This document shows positions 45,156 through 52,372 of a stretch of DNA of 64,000 nt, piece by piece. This stretch comes from Pleomorphovibrio marinus. GTDB taxonomy: Bacteria; Bacteroidota; Bacteroidia; Cytophagales; Cyclobacteriaceae. Both the position numbers and the translations under genes were made by a program. The stretch is taken from positions 186,001-250,000 of the forward strand of contig NZ_QCXY01000002.1 of NCBI RefSeq assembly GCF_003347495.1. The letters run 5' to 3'. The notes below the pieces were generated by a model. That model was not told the origin of the DNA. It ran no database searches and saw only the letters and a program-made list of their open reading frames with translations. How positions within the stretch are numbered: the first letter of the stretch is position 1; the number at the start of each line of letters is the position of its first letter.

Positions 45156-46343
45156 TTAATATTGAACTATTATATAATGAACTAAACATAATATAATTCA
45201 TTGTTGTTGATATTTCATAATTTAATTGAAGATGCTTTTTAAACATTGTTAATAATGTTTCTATGCCATCAATTGTTTTAACTTGGTTATTAATTCTTGA
45301 TATCATAAAATCATTTATTGTCGAATTTAAATATTGAATATTAATTTCTTTATATTCATCATGATTGCTTTCATTCATTAAAGTATTAATTAGCCTACTT
45401 AGATATTCGAAACTTATAAAATTATTTTTGATAAGATTATATCTTATTTTAATATTTGTAAAAATTATTTTTACAACTTCTATTTTTAAATTTAGTTTTT
45501 TAATAAATTTAAATAGTGTGATATAAATTATAATTATAATTAGAAATTTTAATTCTGTATTCAATATTTTTTGGTTTATATACTTTAAATATTTGTATAA
45601 TTGTTGTAAATTACTAGACTTGTATGAAAAATGAATTTCTTTAATTCCACTTTTACCTTAAATTTTTTGTGCAATAGTATTTGTTCTTCATTGGGTTTAA
45701 TTTTTTTATAACGTAATTTATTGTATAAATCTCCATTTAATATATTCATCGGTTTAGTGTGATGAGCAACTACTAAATCAAATATTGCTATTTTACATCC
45801 ATTCCTTTTCAATATTTTCCCCCATACTTCTCCTAATCCCCATCCGGAATTACTTAATTTAAAGGTATTTAAGCATTTTTTTAGTGCGTTATTAGAAAAA
45901 ATAGGACACATCACATCTATCCCTGTAACTATTCTGTATTTAGTTTGTGGGTAATTAATTGAAATCCCCATAATAGCGTTTTCTATGTGCAATGAAGGTT
46001 GGCATAGTGAAATATTCATTTTTTTCACAAATTTGAATATTTTATTGATTTCATTTGATGTTATTTTTACATCTTCATCAGGTAAAAAGAAATAGTCATA
46101 ATTAATTAATAGTTCTTTATTTTCCTTAAATAAATTATATATTAGAGGGTATTTAAATCCTTCTATTAATTTATAATAGTTTGAATTAATATTATAATAT
46201 GGGTTATCTTTTCCATCATATATTAATATTATTATGTCATATTTTTTTGAAGATGAATACCATAATTTTAAATTTTCAACTCCTTTTCGACCTATTGTTG
46301 TTATTAATAAATTATTATTTTTGGATTTTGTTTTAAAATTCAT
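45142..46343 (-). pseudogene. DUF707-like glycosyltransferase paralogue split by a frameshift
   Basis: The first frame (46343-45585, 252 residues) matches the intact paralogue at 32080: NLLITTIGRKGVENL, YDYFFLPDEDVKI, SLCQPSLHI, IDVMCPIFSNNAL, SGWGLGEVWGK and AHHTKPMN. It ends early after FIFHTS. Adding one base to the A-run at 45627-45631 (T-run on the coding strand) joins it to a frame reading YKSSNLQQLYKYL and on to 45142, which corresponds to the C-terminal extension of the paralogue. The first part still holds the whole catalytic-looking domain and might be functional. The downstream lipoprotein gene overlaps its end by 14 bases. Confidence 0.7.
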
Positions 46344-46529
46344 TATGTTAAATTTTTTTTATTAATTTTATCTTATATAAATAGTGAATTGGTTTCAATG
46401 AATTTTTTATTATTTTTATAAATTTTTCTCTTTAAAAGAGATTCCTTAGCTTTTTTATTGGTCCGTACTATGATAAGATGTGGGAACCTTATTCAACATA
46501 TCCCTTCCGGTTTTATGCGAAATCCCGCC

Positions 46530-46673
46530 GTTATTATATTTTTCAAACCTTTTAGAAACTGTTTGTATGCTGGGGTAACGGGGGTGGGAGAGTATTTCTT
46601 CTTTCAGATATCCGTTACAAAACCTATTTTTTAACAGCTAGGAGATTTTTTTGAAAGTTTGAAAACAATTGAT
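46530..46673 (-). pseudogene. 5' relic of a second VKOR/C39-like gene
   Basis: On the minus strand the frame reads CFQTFKKIS, a TAG stop, LLKNRF, then GYLKEEILSHPRYPSIQTVS and FEKYN. This matches residues 4-48 of the intact protein at 41210-42796 (CFQASKKILE, LKEEVLSHPHFPSLLTVS, LEKYN). The start codon is lost (ATC for ATG region), one in-frame stop is present, and similarity ends at 46530. The upstream regulatory segment is also conserved, so a promoter-plus-5'-gene fragment was duplicated or left by deletion. Confidence 0.75.
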
Positions 46674-46810
46674 CTTTTTGATTTGAGGTTAAAATAATTT
46701 ATTAGCTTTAAGTATTTCTATAATTTCGTTTTATTAAATTATGTTTTTGAAATAATAATAATTCAATCTAACTGTTTAATTTTTAAAATTGAATAGGAAT
46801 AATGCTATTT

Positions 46811-46864
46811 CCCGTAAATGGCAGGTTTTATCCCGTGAATGGGCAGTTTTTTCCCGAAAGCTGT
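46811..46864 (-). promoter_or_regulatory. second copy of the 21-bp triple repeat
   Basis: GTAAATGG at 46814, GTGAATGG at 46835 and the weaker GAAAGCTG at 46856 keep the exact 21-bp spacing of the copy at 42931. It lies about 140-190 bp upstream of the dead VKOR gene, the same offset as in the intact locus. Confidence 0.6.
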
Positions 46865-47075
46865 CATCAGGGGTTTGGCTTAAGGGGTAATCATTAAGGT
46901 GTTAGGTGTTTAGGGTTTACCTTTTTATGTACCGCCATGGGTCCTCTTCATTTATGGGTTTTTGATTAATTAGTCCTTTTGGGATTGAGGTCATTATTGA
47001 TTTTAGTAGGGGATAAAGGAGGTTGTGGAAACATGGATGGAGTGAAGAATCAAATATAATTAAAGACAAACTCTG

Positions 47076-47280
47076 CTAGGCTTTTATTCTTTTTAGAGGA
47101 TAGTGTTGTTTTTTTAGATAGTTTTCAAATTCTTCAGGGGAAAGTATTTTCGCTGTTTTAAATGGATTAAGTTCTAATAAATCCTTATCGCCCGTTACCA
47201 AAAAATCAGCTTTTAAAAATCTATTAAATCCAACAAAAAATTATCTTTAGGATCACGATTAATGAAATGTGTAGGTTGAA
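47076..47280 (-). pseudogene. C-terminal relic of a PIN-domain toxin
   Basis: On the minus strand, RDPKDNFLLDLIDF is followed after a one-base loss in the A-run at 47215-47219 by KADFLVTGDKDLLELNPF, AKILSPEEFENYLKK and a stop at 47076. RDPKDNFLLDLA and ADFLVTGDKDLL are signatures of the second half of PIN-family toxins. The first half is missing: the antitoxin stop is only about 20 bases upstream. Deletion plus frameshift make it inactive. Confidence 0.75.
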
Positions 47281-47283
47281 TCT

Positions 47284-47508
47284 CTACTTTTTTTCATACA
47301 TTTCTTGTCGAACGATTTCCACTTCTTCCGTTATGGTTTTCATGTCAAGATCATTTGTCCTGAATGATTTTAACAAACGGGAAAGTTTGCTGTCAATCGC
47401 TTCTTTCTCCAACTCCCTGGTAAGCTTGATTTTTTGCTTTTTGGGAAGTTGTCGAACTATCGACAATATTTGCTCGAAGGTTAAATCTATTTGTAATGCC
47501 GTTTTCAT
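47284..47508 (-). CDS. antitoxin-like protein of a broken PIN toxin pair
   Basis: 74 residues, mostly helical and charged (FEQILSIVRQLPKKQKIKLTRELEKE, then ITEEVEIVRQEMYEKK). Its place directly upstream of a PIN toxin relic, on the same strand, identifies it as the antitoxin of that pair; the QLPKKQKIKL phrase fits the DUF2281-like or similar small antitoxins. The gene itself appears intact. Confidence 0.65.
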   Translation of the reverse strand: MKTALQIDLTFEQILSIVRQLPKKQKIKLTRELEKEAIDSKLSRLLKSFRTNDLDMKTITEEVEIVRQEMYEKK

Positions 47509-47624
47509 TCTACTTTAAACTTGATTCTTAATCAAATTTACAAAAAAAGACCGACAAAAGTTTTGCTATTTCTTTTTTAGTGTTCAATAAAAGGGTTTTA
47601 GACGCAGCATGCCATTACGCCTCA

Positions 47625-47816
47625 CTATCCCTGGGAATTTTTTATTTCCACCACCCAAACTTCCTCTGCAGGGCTTTCCAAAACCAGGTAAACCTCACTC
47701 TGATTGCTTGAACTAAAGTAGCTGCTTCGCCAATGTAGGGGTAGCTGTTGGATGGTGCTTTCTTTGACCAACCCTTCCCAACTCGCCCCAATCATGGGTT
47801 GGCCTCGGTAGAAAAC
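47625..47816 (-). pseudogene. C-terminal relic, probably of a propeller lipoprotein
   Basis: A 63-codon frame without a start reads FYRGQPMIGASWEGLVKES, LPLHWRSSYFSSSNQSEVYL and VWVVEIKNSQG, then stops. Just upstream, in another frame, ITVDEEPGVLVFDNNLSK is visible, so frameshifts separate the pieces. The ending is followed by a sequence like that at 50386-50406 (a palindrome of the GGCGTAGT type). The gene family is a guess from the strand pattern. Confidence 0.4.
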
Positions 47817-48001
47817 CTAAAAAAAGTCCTTCAAAGTGTTTTTGACAGGTTATTGTCAAAAACCAATACCCCTGGTTCTTCATCCACAGTAATCCCGAAT
47901 ATAATTTCTATTGGCTTTATATACGGTAAAGACCCTGAACCCAGTCTCAGGGTATAACTTAAAATTCGCTGAAAATAAATTGAATAAGCTAGGAATTTGT
48001 A

Positions 48002-48045
48002 TTTACTCAATATATTAAGTTATTTTACTTAATATATTGAGTAAA
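48002..48045 (+). repeat. perfect 19-bp inverted repeat before the DUF4143 ATPase
   Basis: TTTACTCAATATATTAAGT (48002-48020) and ACTTAATATATTGAGTAAA (48027-48045) are exact reverse complements around TATTTT. It ends 6 bases before the ATG at 48052 and could be an operator, a translation-blocking hairpin or the end of a mobile unit. A related shorter palindrome follows the gene at 49341. Confidence 0.9.
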
Positions 48046-48051
48046 ATTATT

Positions 48052-49245
48052 ATGTCATACCAAAGGATAGAAAAAGCAGGTTTGTTGAAACGGCTGAACG
48101 ATGAGCCCAGGAGGTATATACAGGTCATCTACGGACCTCGACAGGTAGGTAAGACCACCTTGGTAAGGCAGATTATGGAAGACCTGGATTATCCTCATCT
48201 GTTGCTGGCGGCTGATGCAGTTCCTGCGGGAGATGGTTTGTGGATCGCGCAGAACTGGGAATCCGCCCGGGTCCGACAGCAACAGCAAGCTGACAAACCT
48301 TTTCTTTTGGTAATCGATGAGGTCCAGAAAATCAACAATTGGTCTGAGCAGGTCAAAGCCGAATGGGACAAAGATGCGTTTGATGGCAGGGATATCAGGG
48401 TTGTTTTGTTGGGCTCCTCAAGGTTGATGCTGCAGCAGGGGCTCACTGAATCTTTGGCAGGAAGGTTTGAATCCACATACCTGGGGCATTGGTCCTACAA
48501 GGAAATGAAGGATGCCTTTGGTCTGACGGCCGAGGAGTTTGTGTGGTTTGGAGGATATCCGGGTGCAATTACCCTAAAACAAGATGAAGACCGATGGAAA
48601 AGCTATGTCAGGGATGCACTTTTGGAAACGAGTATCTCCAAGGACATCCTGATGCTAACCCGGGTGGATAAACCTGCCCTGATGAAGCGTTTGTTTGAAT
48701 TGGGTTCGGCCTTTTCCGGACAGATTTTGAGTTATACCAAAATCATGGGACAACTAACCGAAGCAGGCAATACCACCACCCTGGCCAATTACCTGGAATT
48801 ACTCAATGATGCCGGCCTGCTGGGGGGCATTGAAAAGTACAGTCCCAACATGATCAGGAAACGCGCTTCCAGTCCCAAATTTCAGGTTCATAATACAGCG
48901 ATCATGTCAGGGATTTCCAGCGAAAGTCTTGACACGTTACTTAAAAACCATGAAGCCTGGGGAAGGTGGGTGGAATCTGCCGTAGGTGCTCACCTGATCA
49001 ATCAGGCATTCAAAAACAAAAAGCTAACTATCTACTATTGGCGGGAAGGCAATGATGAGGTGGATTATGTAGTTGCGTACAACAAGCAGGTGATTGCGCT
49101 TGAAGTGAAATCCGGGAAAACAGGAAAGCTATCCGGCTTGGGGGCTTTTGATAAAAAATTCAAACCTGAAAAATCCCTCCTGATTGGGGACGCAGGGATT
49201 CATTGGCAAGAATTTTTGCAAATGAATGTGTTGGATTTGTTTTAA
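48052..49245 (+). CDS. AAA ATPase with DUF4143 domain
   Basis: About 397 residues from the ATG at 48052; a TTG at 48037 falls inside the palindrome. Walker A is VIYGPRQVGKTTLVRQI, Walker B is PFLLVIDEVQKINNW and sensor VVLLGSSRLMLQQG. The C-terminal DUF4143 nuclease-like part has EAWGRWVESAVGAHLINQ, IYYWREGNDEVDYVV and VIALEVKSGKTGK, with the E-x-D-x-EVK pattern of a restriction-like fold. Such genes are spread widely by transfer and their role is unsettled. Its intact state and flanking palindromes contrast with the decayed neighbours. Confidence 0.88.
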   Translation: MSYQRIEKAGLLKRLNDEPRRYIQVIYGPRQVGKTTLVRQIMEDLDYPHLLLAADAVPAGDGLWIAQNWESARVRQQQQADKPFLLVIDEVQKINNWSEQVKAEWDKDAFDGRDIRVVLLGSSRLMLQQGLTESLAGRFESTYLGHWSYKEMKDAFGLTAEEFVWFGGYPGAITLKQDEDRWKSYVRDALLETSISKDILMLTRVDKPALMKRLFELGSAFSGQILSYTKIMGQLTEAGNTTTLANYLELLNDAGLLGGIEKYSPNMIRKRASSPKFQVHNTAIMSGISSESLDTLLKNHEAWGRWVESAVGAHLINQAFKNKKLTIYYWREGNDEVDYVVAYNKQVIALEVKSGKTGKLSGLGAFDKKFKPEKSLLIGDAGIHWQEFLQMNVLDLF

Positions 49246-49340
49246 AGGGCAGTACTTGTGGCGTTCATTTATTGGTTTACCAAGAATAAAAATAGTTTAT
49301 AAACAACAGAAAATCAATTATTAAAAACATTAATTCATAA

Positions 49341-49362
49341 TTTACTCAATAAAATGAGTAAA
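49341..49362 (+). repeat. short palindrome after the DUF4143 ATPase
   Basis: TTTACTCA and TGAGTAAA flank ATAAAA. The arms are the same eight bases as the outer ends of the 48002-48045 palindrome, and another ATTACTCA follows directly at 49363. Confidence 0.75.
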
Positions 49363-49438
49363 ATTACTCAACAGAAAGTCATAAGTTTCATTGTATACCA
49401 TAACATGGCATTTCAGTCCGAAAAAAACATGGATGGGA

Positions 49439-49690
49439 TTAATCCATTGACTGAATGTATTCATTCCATAAACGACCATGGTAGTCAGTAAGCATGTGAA
49501 GGTTTTGAAGCCGATGGCCTCTGCCGCCTCGCTCAGATTTACCAGATTGCTTCCCGAGGGTGGTTTCTGAATATTCCCGGATTTCCTGCAAGGAAATCAG
49601 TTTGCCGTAACGCTTGGCGATGATGCGAAGGCAGGTGAGGCCGCAGTCTTTGGCGTCGGGTTGCTTACAGAAGGGGAACCTGGTTTTCAA
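49439..49690 (-). pseudogene. 5' relic of a second C39-ABC transporter gene
   Basis: The frame begins MKTRFPFCKQPDAKDCGLTC, then RIIAKRYGKLISLQEIREYS, nearly identical to the C39 domain of the intact transporter at 37313-39547. After SETT two bases are missing near 49558; another frame then reads SGSNLVNLSEAAEAIGFKT, matching SGSNLLKLSEAAEFIGFKT. Similarity ends soon after, and the rest of the transporter is absent. It is therefore a truncated, frameshifted copy. Confidence 0.8.
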
Positions 49691-49767
49691 CTTTATTAAA
49701 TTTAAAGTTTAGGTTTTGTGTTTTAAAAAAATAAAACTTCGATAGTTAATAAAAAATCTGTTGAGCG

Positions 49768-50232
49768 TTAATTTTTGACAACCTGATAAATTTCATACCG
49801 AATGAAATCCTCTTCAACATCTGGATCTTTTATTTGAAATAATAATCTATTTCCTGGCAGCCTAATCATCAAGTGACCGTTTTTTGGCATAGGAATATCT
49901 CCAGACAGTTGCTTTTTCTGGTCGAACAGAATTAAGCGGTGAAAAGAAGGATCATTATAATGGTGGTAATATGGATTCACGGCCTTTTTCTGCTCATAAA
50001 TTCCGTAAGGTATTTCTTTGACATAATCTAATATTATTTGTCCTTCATCTAGAAGAAATAATTGATAATGCCTATCCCTGAGAACTTGTAATTCCAATAC
50101 CTATATCAGCATTCATGGAATTTGTTTTCAGCACTCTAAAAGGAAAGGCCGAAAGATCAAAGGAATGGGTGTAGCCTATCGAGATTGAATCAGTCCTCGT
50201 CCCCAAAGTAAACACCCCAAGCCCTCTCCTAA
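49768..50232 (-). pseudogene. relic of a DUF4221-like propeller lipoprotein gene
   Basis: The main frame (50097-49768, about 109 residues, TTG start) reads LRDRHYQLFLLDEGQIILDY, EIPYGIYEQKK, RLILFDQKKQLSGDIPMP and DPDVEEDFIRYEIYQV, the C-terminal style of propeller lipoproteins. Upstream in another frame, DSISIGYTHSFDLSAFPFRV and LKTNSMNADIGI continue the same protein to about 50232, so a frameshift lies near 50095. It stands upstream of the C39-ABC relic as the intact lipoprotein stands upstream of the intact transporter. Confidence 0.55.
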
Positions 50233-50282
50233 AACAGGCGGGAAGTTAGTGAGGAAGAAAGATGCGGGTTTCATTTTTACTA
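50086..50282. repeat. imperfect direct repeat, copy A
   Basis: Shares with 50428-50588 the order: CTTGTAATTCC, ATACCTATA, a TTTGTTTT..CA/GCTCT block, AAAGG.CGAAAGA, GGTGTAGCC, CCCCAAGCCC.TCCTAAA, GGGAAGTTAGTG and GGGTTTCATTTTTACT. It covers the 5' part of the propeller-lipoprotein relic. Confidence 0.65.
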
Positions 50283-50385
50283 TGGTGGCCGAAGATAGAA
50301 AAAAGGCCCCTATAGCGACCCAAACCAATTTAGGGATATTAACACGGATTCTTTTTAACTTGAAGTCAAAGATCGGTCCCCGCTA

Positions 50386-50406
50386 GGCGTAGTATGCCAC
50401 TACGCC
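50386..50406. repeat. 8-bp palindrome GGCGTAGT/ACTACGCC
   Basis: GGCGTAGT and ACTACGCC flank ATGCC. A decayed form (CGCAGCATGCCATTACGCC) lies at about 47604-47622, after the relic there. Both follow the end of a relic gene on the minus strand, so it may be an old terminator or a short mobile palindrome. Confidence 0.65.
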
Positions 50407-50427
50407 TTCCTATTCCAGGGAATTTGT

Positions 50428-50588
50428 AATTCCCATACCTTATAGGTTTTCCTGAAATTTGTTTTTAGCTCTCACCAAGGAAAGGGCGAAAGAGCATAGG
50501 GTGTAGCCCATTGAACCATCCCCCAAGCCCCATCCTAAACAGGAGGGAAGTTAGTGGGGTAGAAAGATGAGGGTTTCATTTTTACTAA
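50428..50588. repeat. imperfect direct repeat, copy B
   Basis: Second copy of the segment at 50086-50282, shorter by about 35 bases and with more stops in all frames. The two copies enclose about 145 bases with the palindrome at 50386. Nothing else was seen between 50282 and 50660. Confidence 0.65.
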
Positions 50589-50660
50589 GAACTTGGAGGC
50601 AAAGAGCGGTCTTGGAACAGTATTTGGAGATTTTAGAGGATCACAAGAAAGTTGAATATT

Positions 50661-51548
50661 ATGCAATTACCTATCCTCTCTCTTTATTCGATAGTTTTGG
50701 TCACCACCCTCCTGATTATCCCCCCTCCTTCATTAGCCCAAGATGCGATTTCATTATCTCATAGGGACGACTTCAAGATGAACTCCATTTCCGGTGGCAA
50801 TTTCCGGGACTATATTTCTGAGCACGTTAAAGAATCCGACACTTGGGCCATCTCCTTGCGTAAATTTGGCACCTATCATAACCTTATGCACGAGTGGATG
50901 AGTGAGTGGGCACGATACTATAGGGAGGAGGAAGGTATGGATGAACTAGTTCCCGATTTTGAAGAGCGGATATCAGGAGGACAATGGACAAGCCTCAGGG
51001 AAGCCATGGAAGAGGCAGAGGAGGAAAAATGGATGGATTTTGTCCAGGTGGTGGAAGTGATGCATGACAGGGTACATCAGGCCATGTTGTATGCAGTGAT
51101 CTATGATATGGAAAAGTATCAAAGGGACCTTGATATCTCCAAATATGCGGATGATGACCGTATGCCCCATGCCATTGCCACCACATTGCCTTCCCTTAGG
51201 AAAAGTGAAAACTGGGAGGGCGTAGTGGAGGATTTTCGCAATAGGGCATGGCATTCAGATAAGAATGGTCCCCATCACCATGCAGCTTGGCAGTTGATGA
51301 TGGTATTCGAAGAAATGACTCAAGATCTCATTCATTTATGGGCAATTGCCGCTCAAGAGACCTTCACCGATGGAGACTGCTCCCCAGAAGAGGCCTCCCC
51401 CAAGGTGGTGGATGAAGGCTGGAGGGAGTATGCCTTAACCGCCCAGGCTTGTACAGATGAACCTTGGAAAGCTTTTGTACATACCACTGTCCTTATGCAT
51501 GCACGGATCCACCATGTCATGGAAATTCTCCACGCAAAAGAATCCTGA
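50661..51548 (+). CDS. secreted His-rich helical protein with an internal duplication, unknown function
   Basis: 295 residues from the ATG at 50661 (a TTG three codons earlier is less likely). Signal peptide (YSIVLVTTLLIIPPPSLAQ). The mature protein has two similar helical halves: LMHEW, then WMDFVQVVEVMHDRVHQAM (MHDRVH at 134-139), and LIHLW, then WKAFVHTTVLMHARIHHVM (MHARIH at 279-284). HHH at 205-207 and many other His point to metal or haem binding (inference). Two Cys (240, 264) could pair. No known family was recognised. The next gene encodes a TlpA-like thioredoxin. Confidence 0.75.
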   Translation: MQLPILSLYSIVLVTTLLIIPPPSLAQDAISLSHRDDFKMNSISGGNFRDYISEHVKESDTWAISLRKFGTYHNLMHEWMSEWARYYREEEGMDELVPDFEERISGGQWTSLREAMEEAEEEKWMDFVQVVEVMHDRVHQAMLYAVIYDMEKYQRDLDISKYADDDRMPHAIATTLPSLRKSENWEGVVEDFRNRAWHSDKNGPHHHAAWQLMMVFEEMTQDLIHLWAIAAQETFTDGDCSPEEASPKVVDEGWREYALTAQACTDEPWKAFVHTTVLMHARIHHVMEILHAKES

Positions 51549-51553
51549 TTTTT

Positions 51554-51569
51554 TGTGACCTCAGTCACA
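51554..51569 (+). promoter_or_regulatory. CRP/FNR-type palindrome upstream of the tlpA-like gene
   Basis: TGTGACCTCAGTCACA has the exact TGTGA-N6-TCACA form of CRP-family sites. It lies 52 bases before the thioredoxin gene. A Bacteroidota-like promoter overlaps it: TTTG at 51552 and TATATTTA at 51577, against the consensus TAnnTTTG. The overlap with the -33 box would favour repression, but this is inference. Confidence 0.5.
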
Positions 51570-51620
51570 GGTGTTTTATATTTAGTAGGCTATTTTTGTG
51601 GAAGAATTGTCTAAAACGCT

Positions 51621-52193
51621 ATGAACTGGAAAAAAGAAATCCGTAGTTGGGCCCTTATGATTGGGGTCTTTGCCCTATTGTATTTTACAGGTCTCATGAC
51701 CCCTATAATGGGTGGGCTGCAGTCCCTGGTGCTTTCCACCGGATGGATAAAACCCTCCGTCGGCAATTCCGGAAAGGAGAACACGGATTTCGATTTTTCA
51801 GGGCAATTTGTGGATGAGCACGGGGACAGGGTAGGGCTTTCCCAACTCAAGGGGCAAACCCTTTTTATCAACCTTTGGGCCACCTGGTGCCCACCCTGTA
51901 GAGCGGAAATGCCCCATATCGAGCAACTGTACCAAAAGCTGGGGGATAGGGAAAATATCTCCTTTTTGATGATTGCCCTGGACGATGATTTCGGGAAAAG
52001 CACCAAATTTGTTCAGGATAAAGGCTTTAGCTTTCCCGTGGTCCACGCCGCTTATGGGCTAAATCCCTCCTTACATAGCCAGGCCATCCCTACCACATTG
52101 GTGGTAAGCCCGGAAGGAAAAATCGTTTTTTACCAAGAAGGAATGAGTAATTTCGACACCAAGGAGTTTAGGGAGTTTTTGACTGGGTTGTGA
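51621..52193 (+). CDS. TlpA/ResA-like membrane-anchored thioredoxin
   Basis: 190 residues. An N-terminal anchor at about 10-30 (WALMIGVFALLYFTGLM) is followed by a thioredoxin fold: FINLWATWCPPCRAEMPHI with the CPPC active site (about 91-94), ISFLMIALDDDFGKS and the cis-Pro QAIPTTLVVSPEGKI. It faces the periplasm and reduces disulfides, for example in cytochrome c maturation or stress repair. The preceding gene encodes a secreted His-rich protein; joint regulation is possible through the CRP-like site. Confidence 0.88.
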   Translation: MNWKKEIRSWALMIGVFALLYFTGLMTPIMGGLQSLVLSTGWIKPSVGNSGKENTDFDFSGQFVDEHGDRVGLSQLKGQTLFINLWATWCPPCRAEMPHIEQLYQKLGDRENISFLMIALDDDFGKSTKFVQDKGFSFPVVHAAYGLNPSLHSQAIPTTLVVSPEGKIVFYQEGMSNFDTKEFREFLTGL

Positions 52194-52372
52194 AATTTCT
52201 TTTGACATAAAATTTTTCTCCTTCATTTGTGGATTATTTTATTTTTTTTAATTTCAAGATTGTTTTGAAAAAAAGTAAATTTCAAAACATAAACTGGAAC
52301 AAATCTAATCTCTGAGGGTTAAGTTTATAATCCTGTTTTATCATACATACTTTATTTCCAAAAACCCAAAAT

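Larger units (their letters stand above)
46344..47075. other. non-coding region with remnants of a second VKOR locus
   Basis: Apart from the VKOR relic (46530-46673) and the duplicated regulatory segment (46702-46866), no gene was recognised. 46867-47075 shows no feature. Confidence 0.5.
47509..48051. other. intergenic region with one relic and a palindrome
   Basis: No intact gene. It contains the minus-strand relic at 47625-47816 and a large inverted repeat at 48002-48045. A plus-strand open frame at 47748-47957 is a shadow of the relic. Confidence 0.5.
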
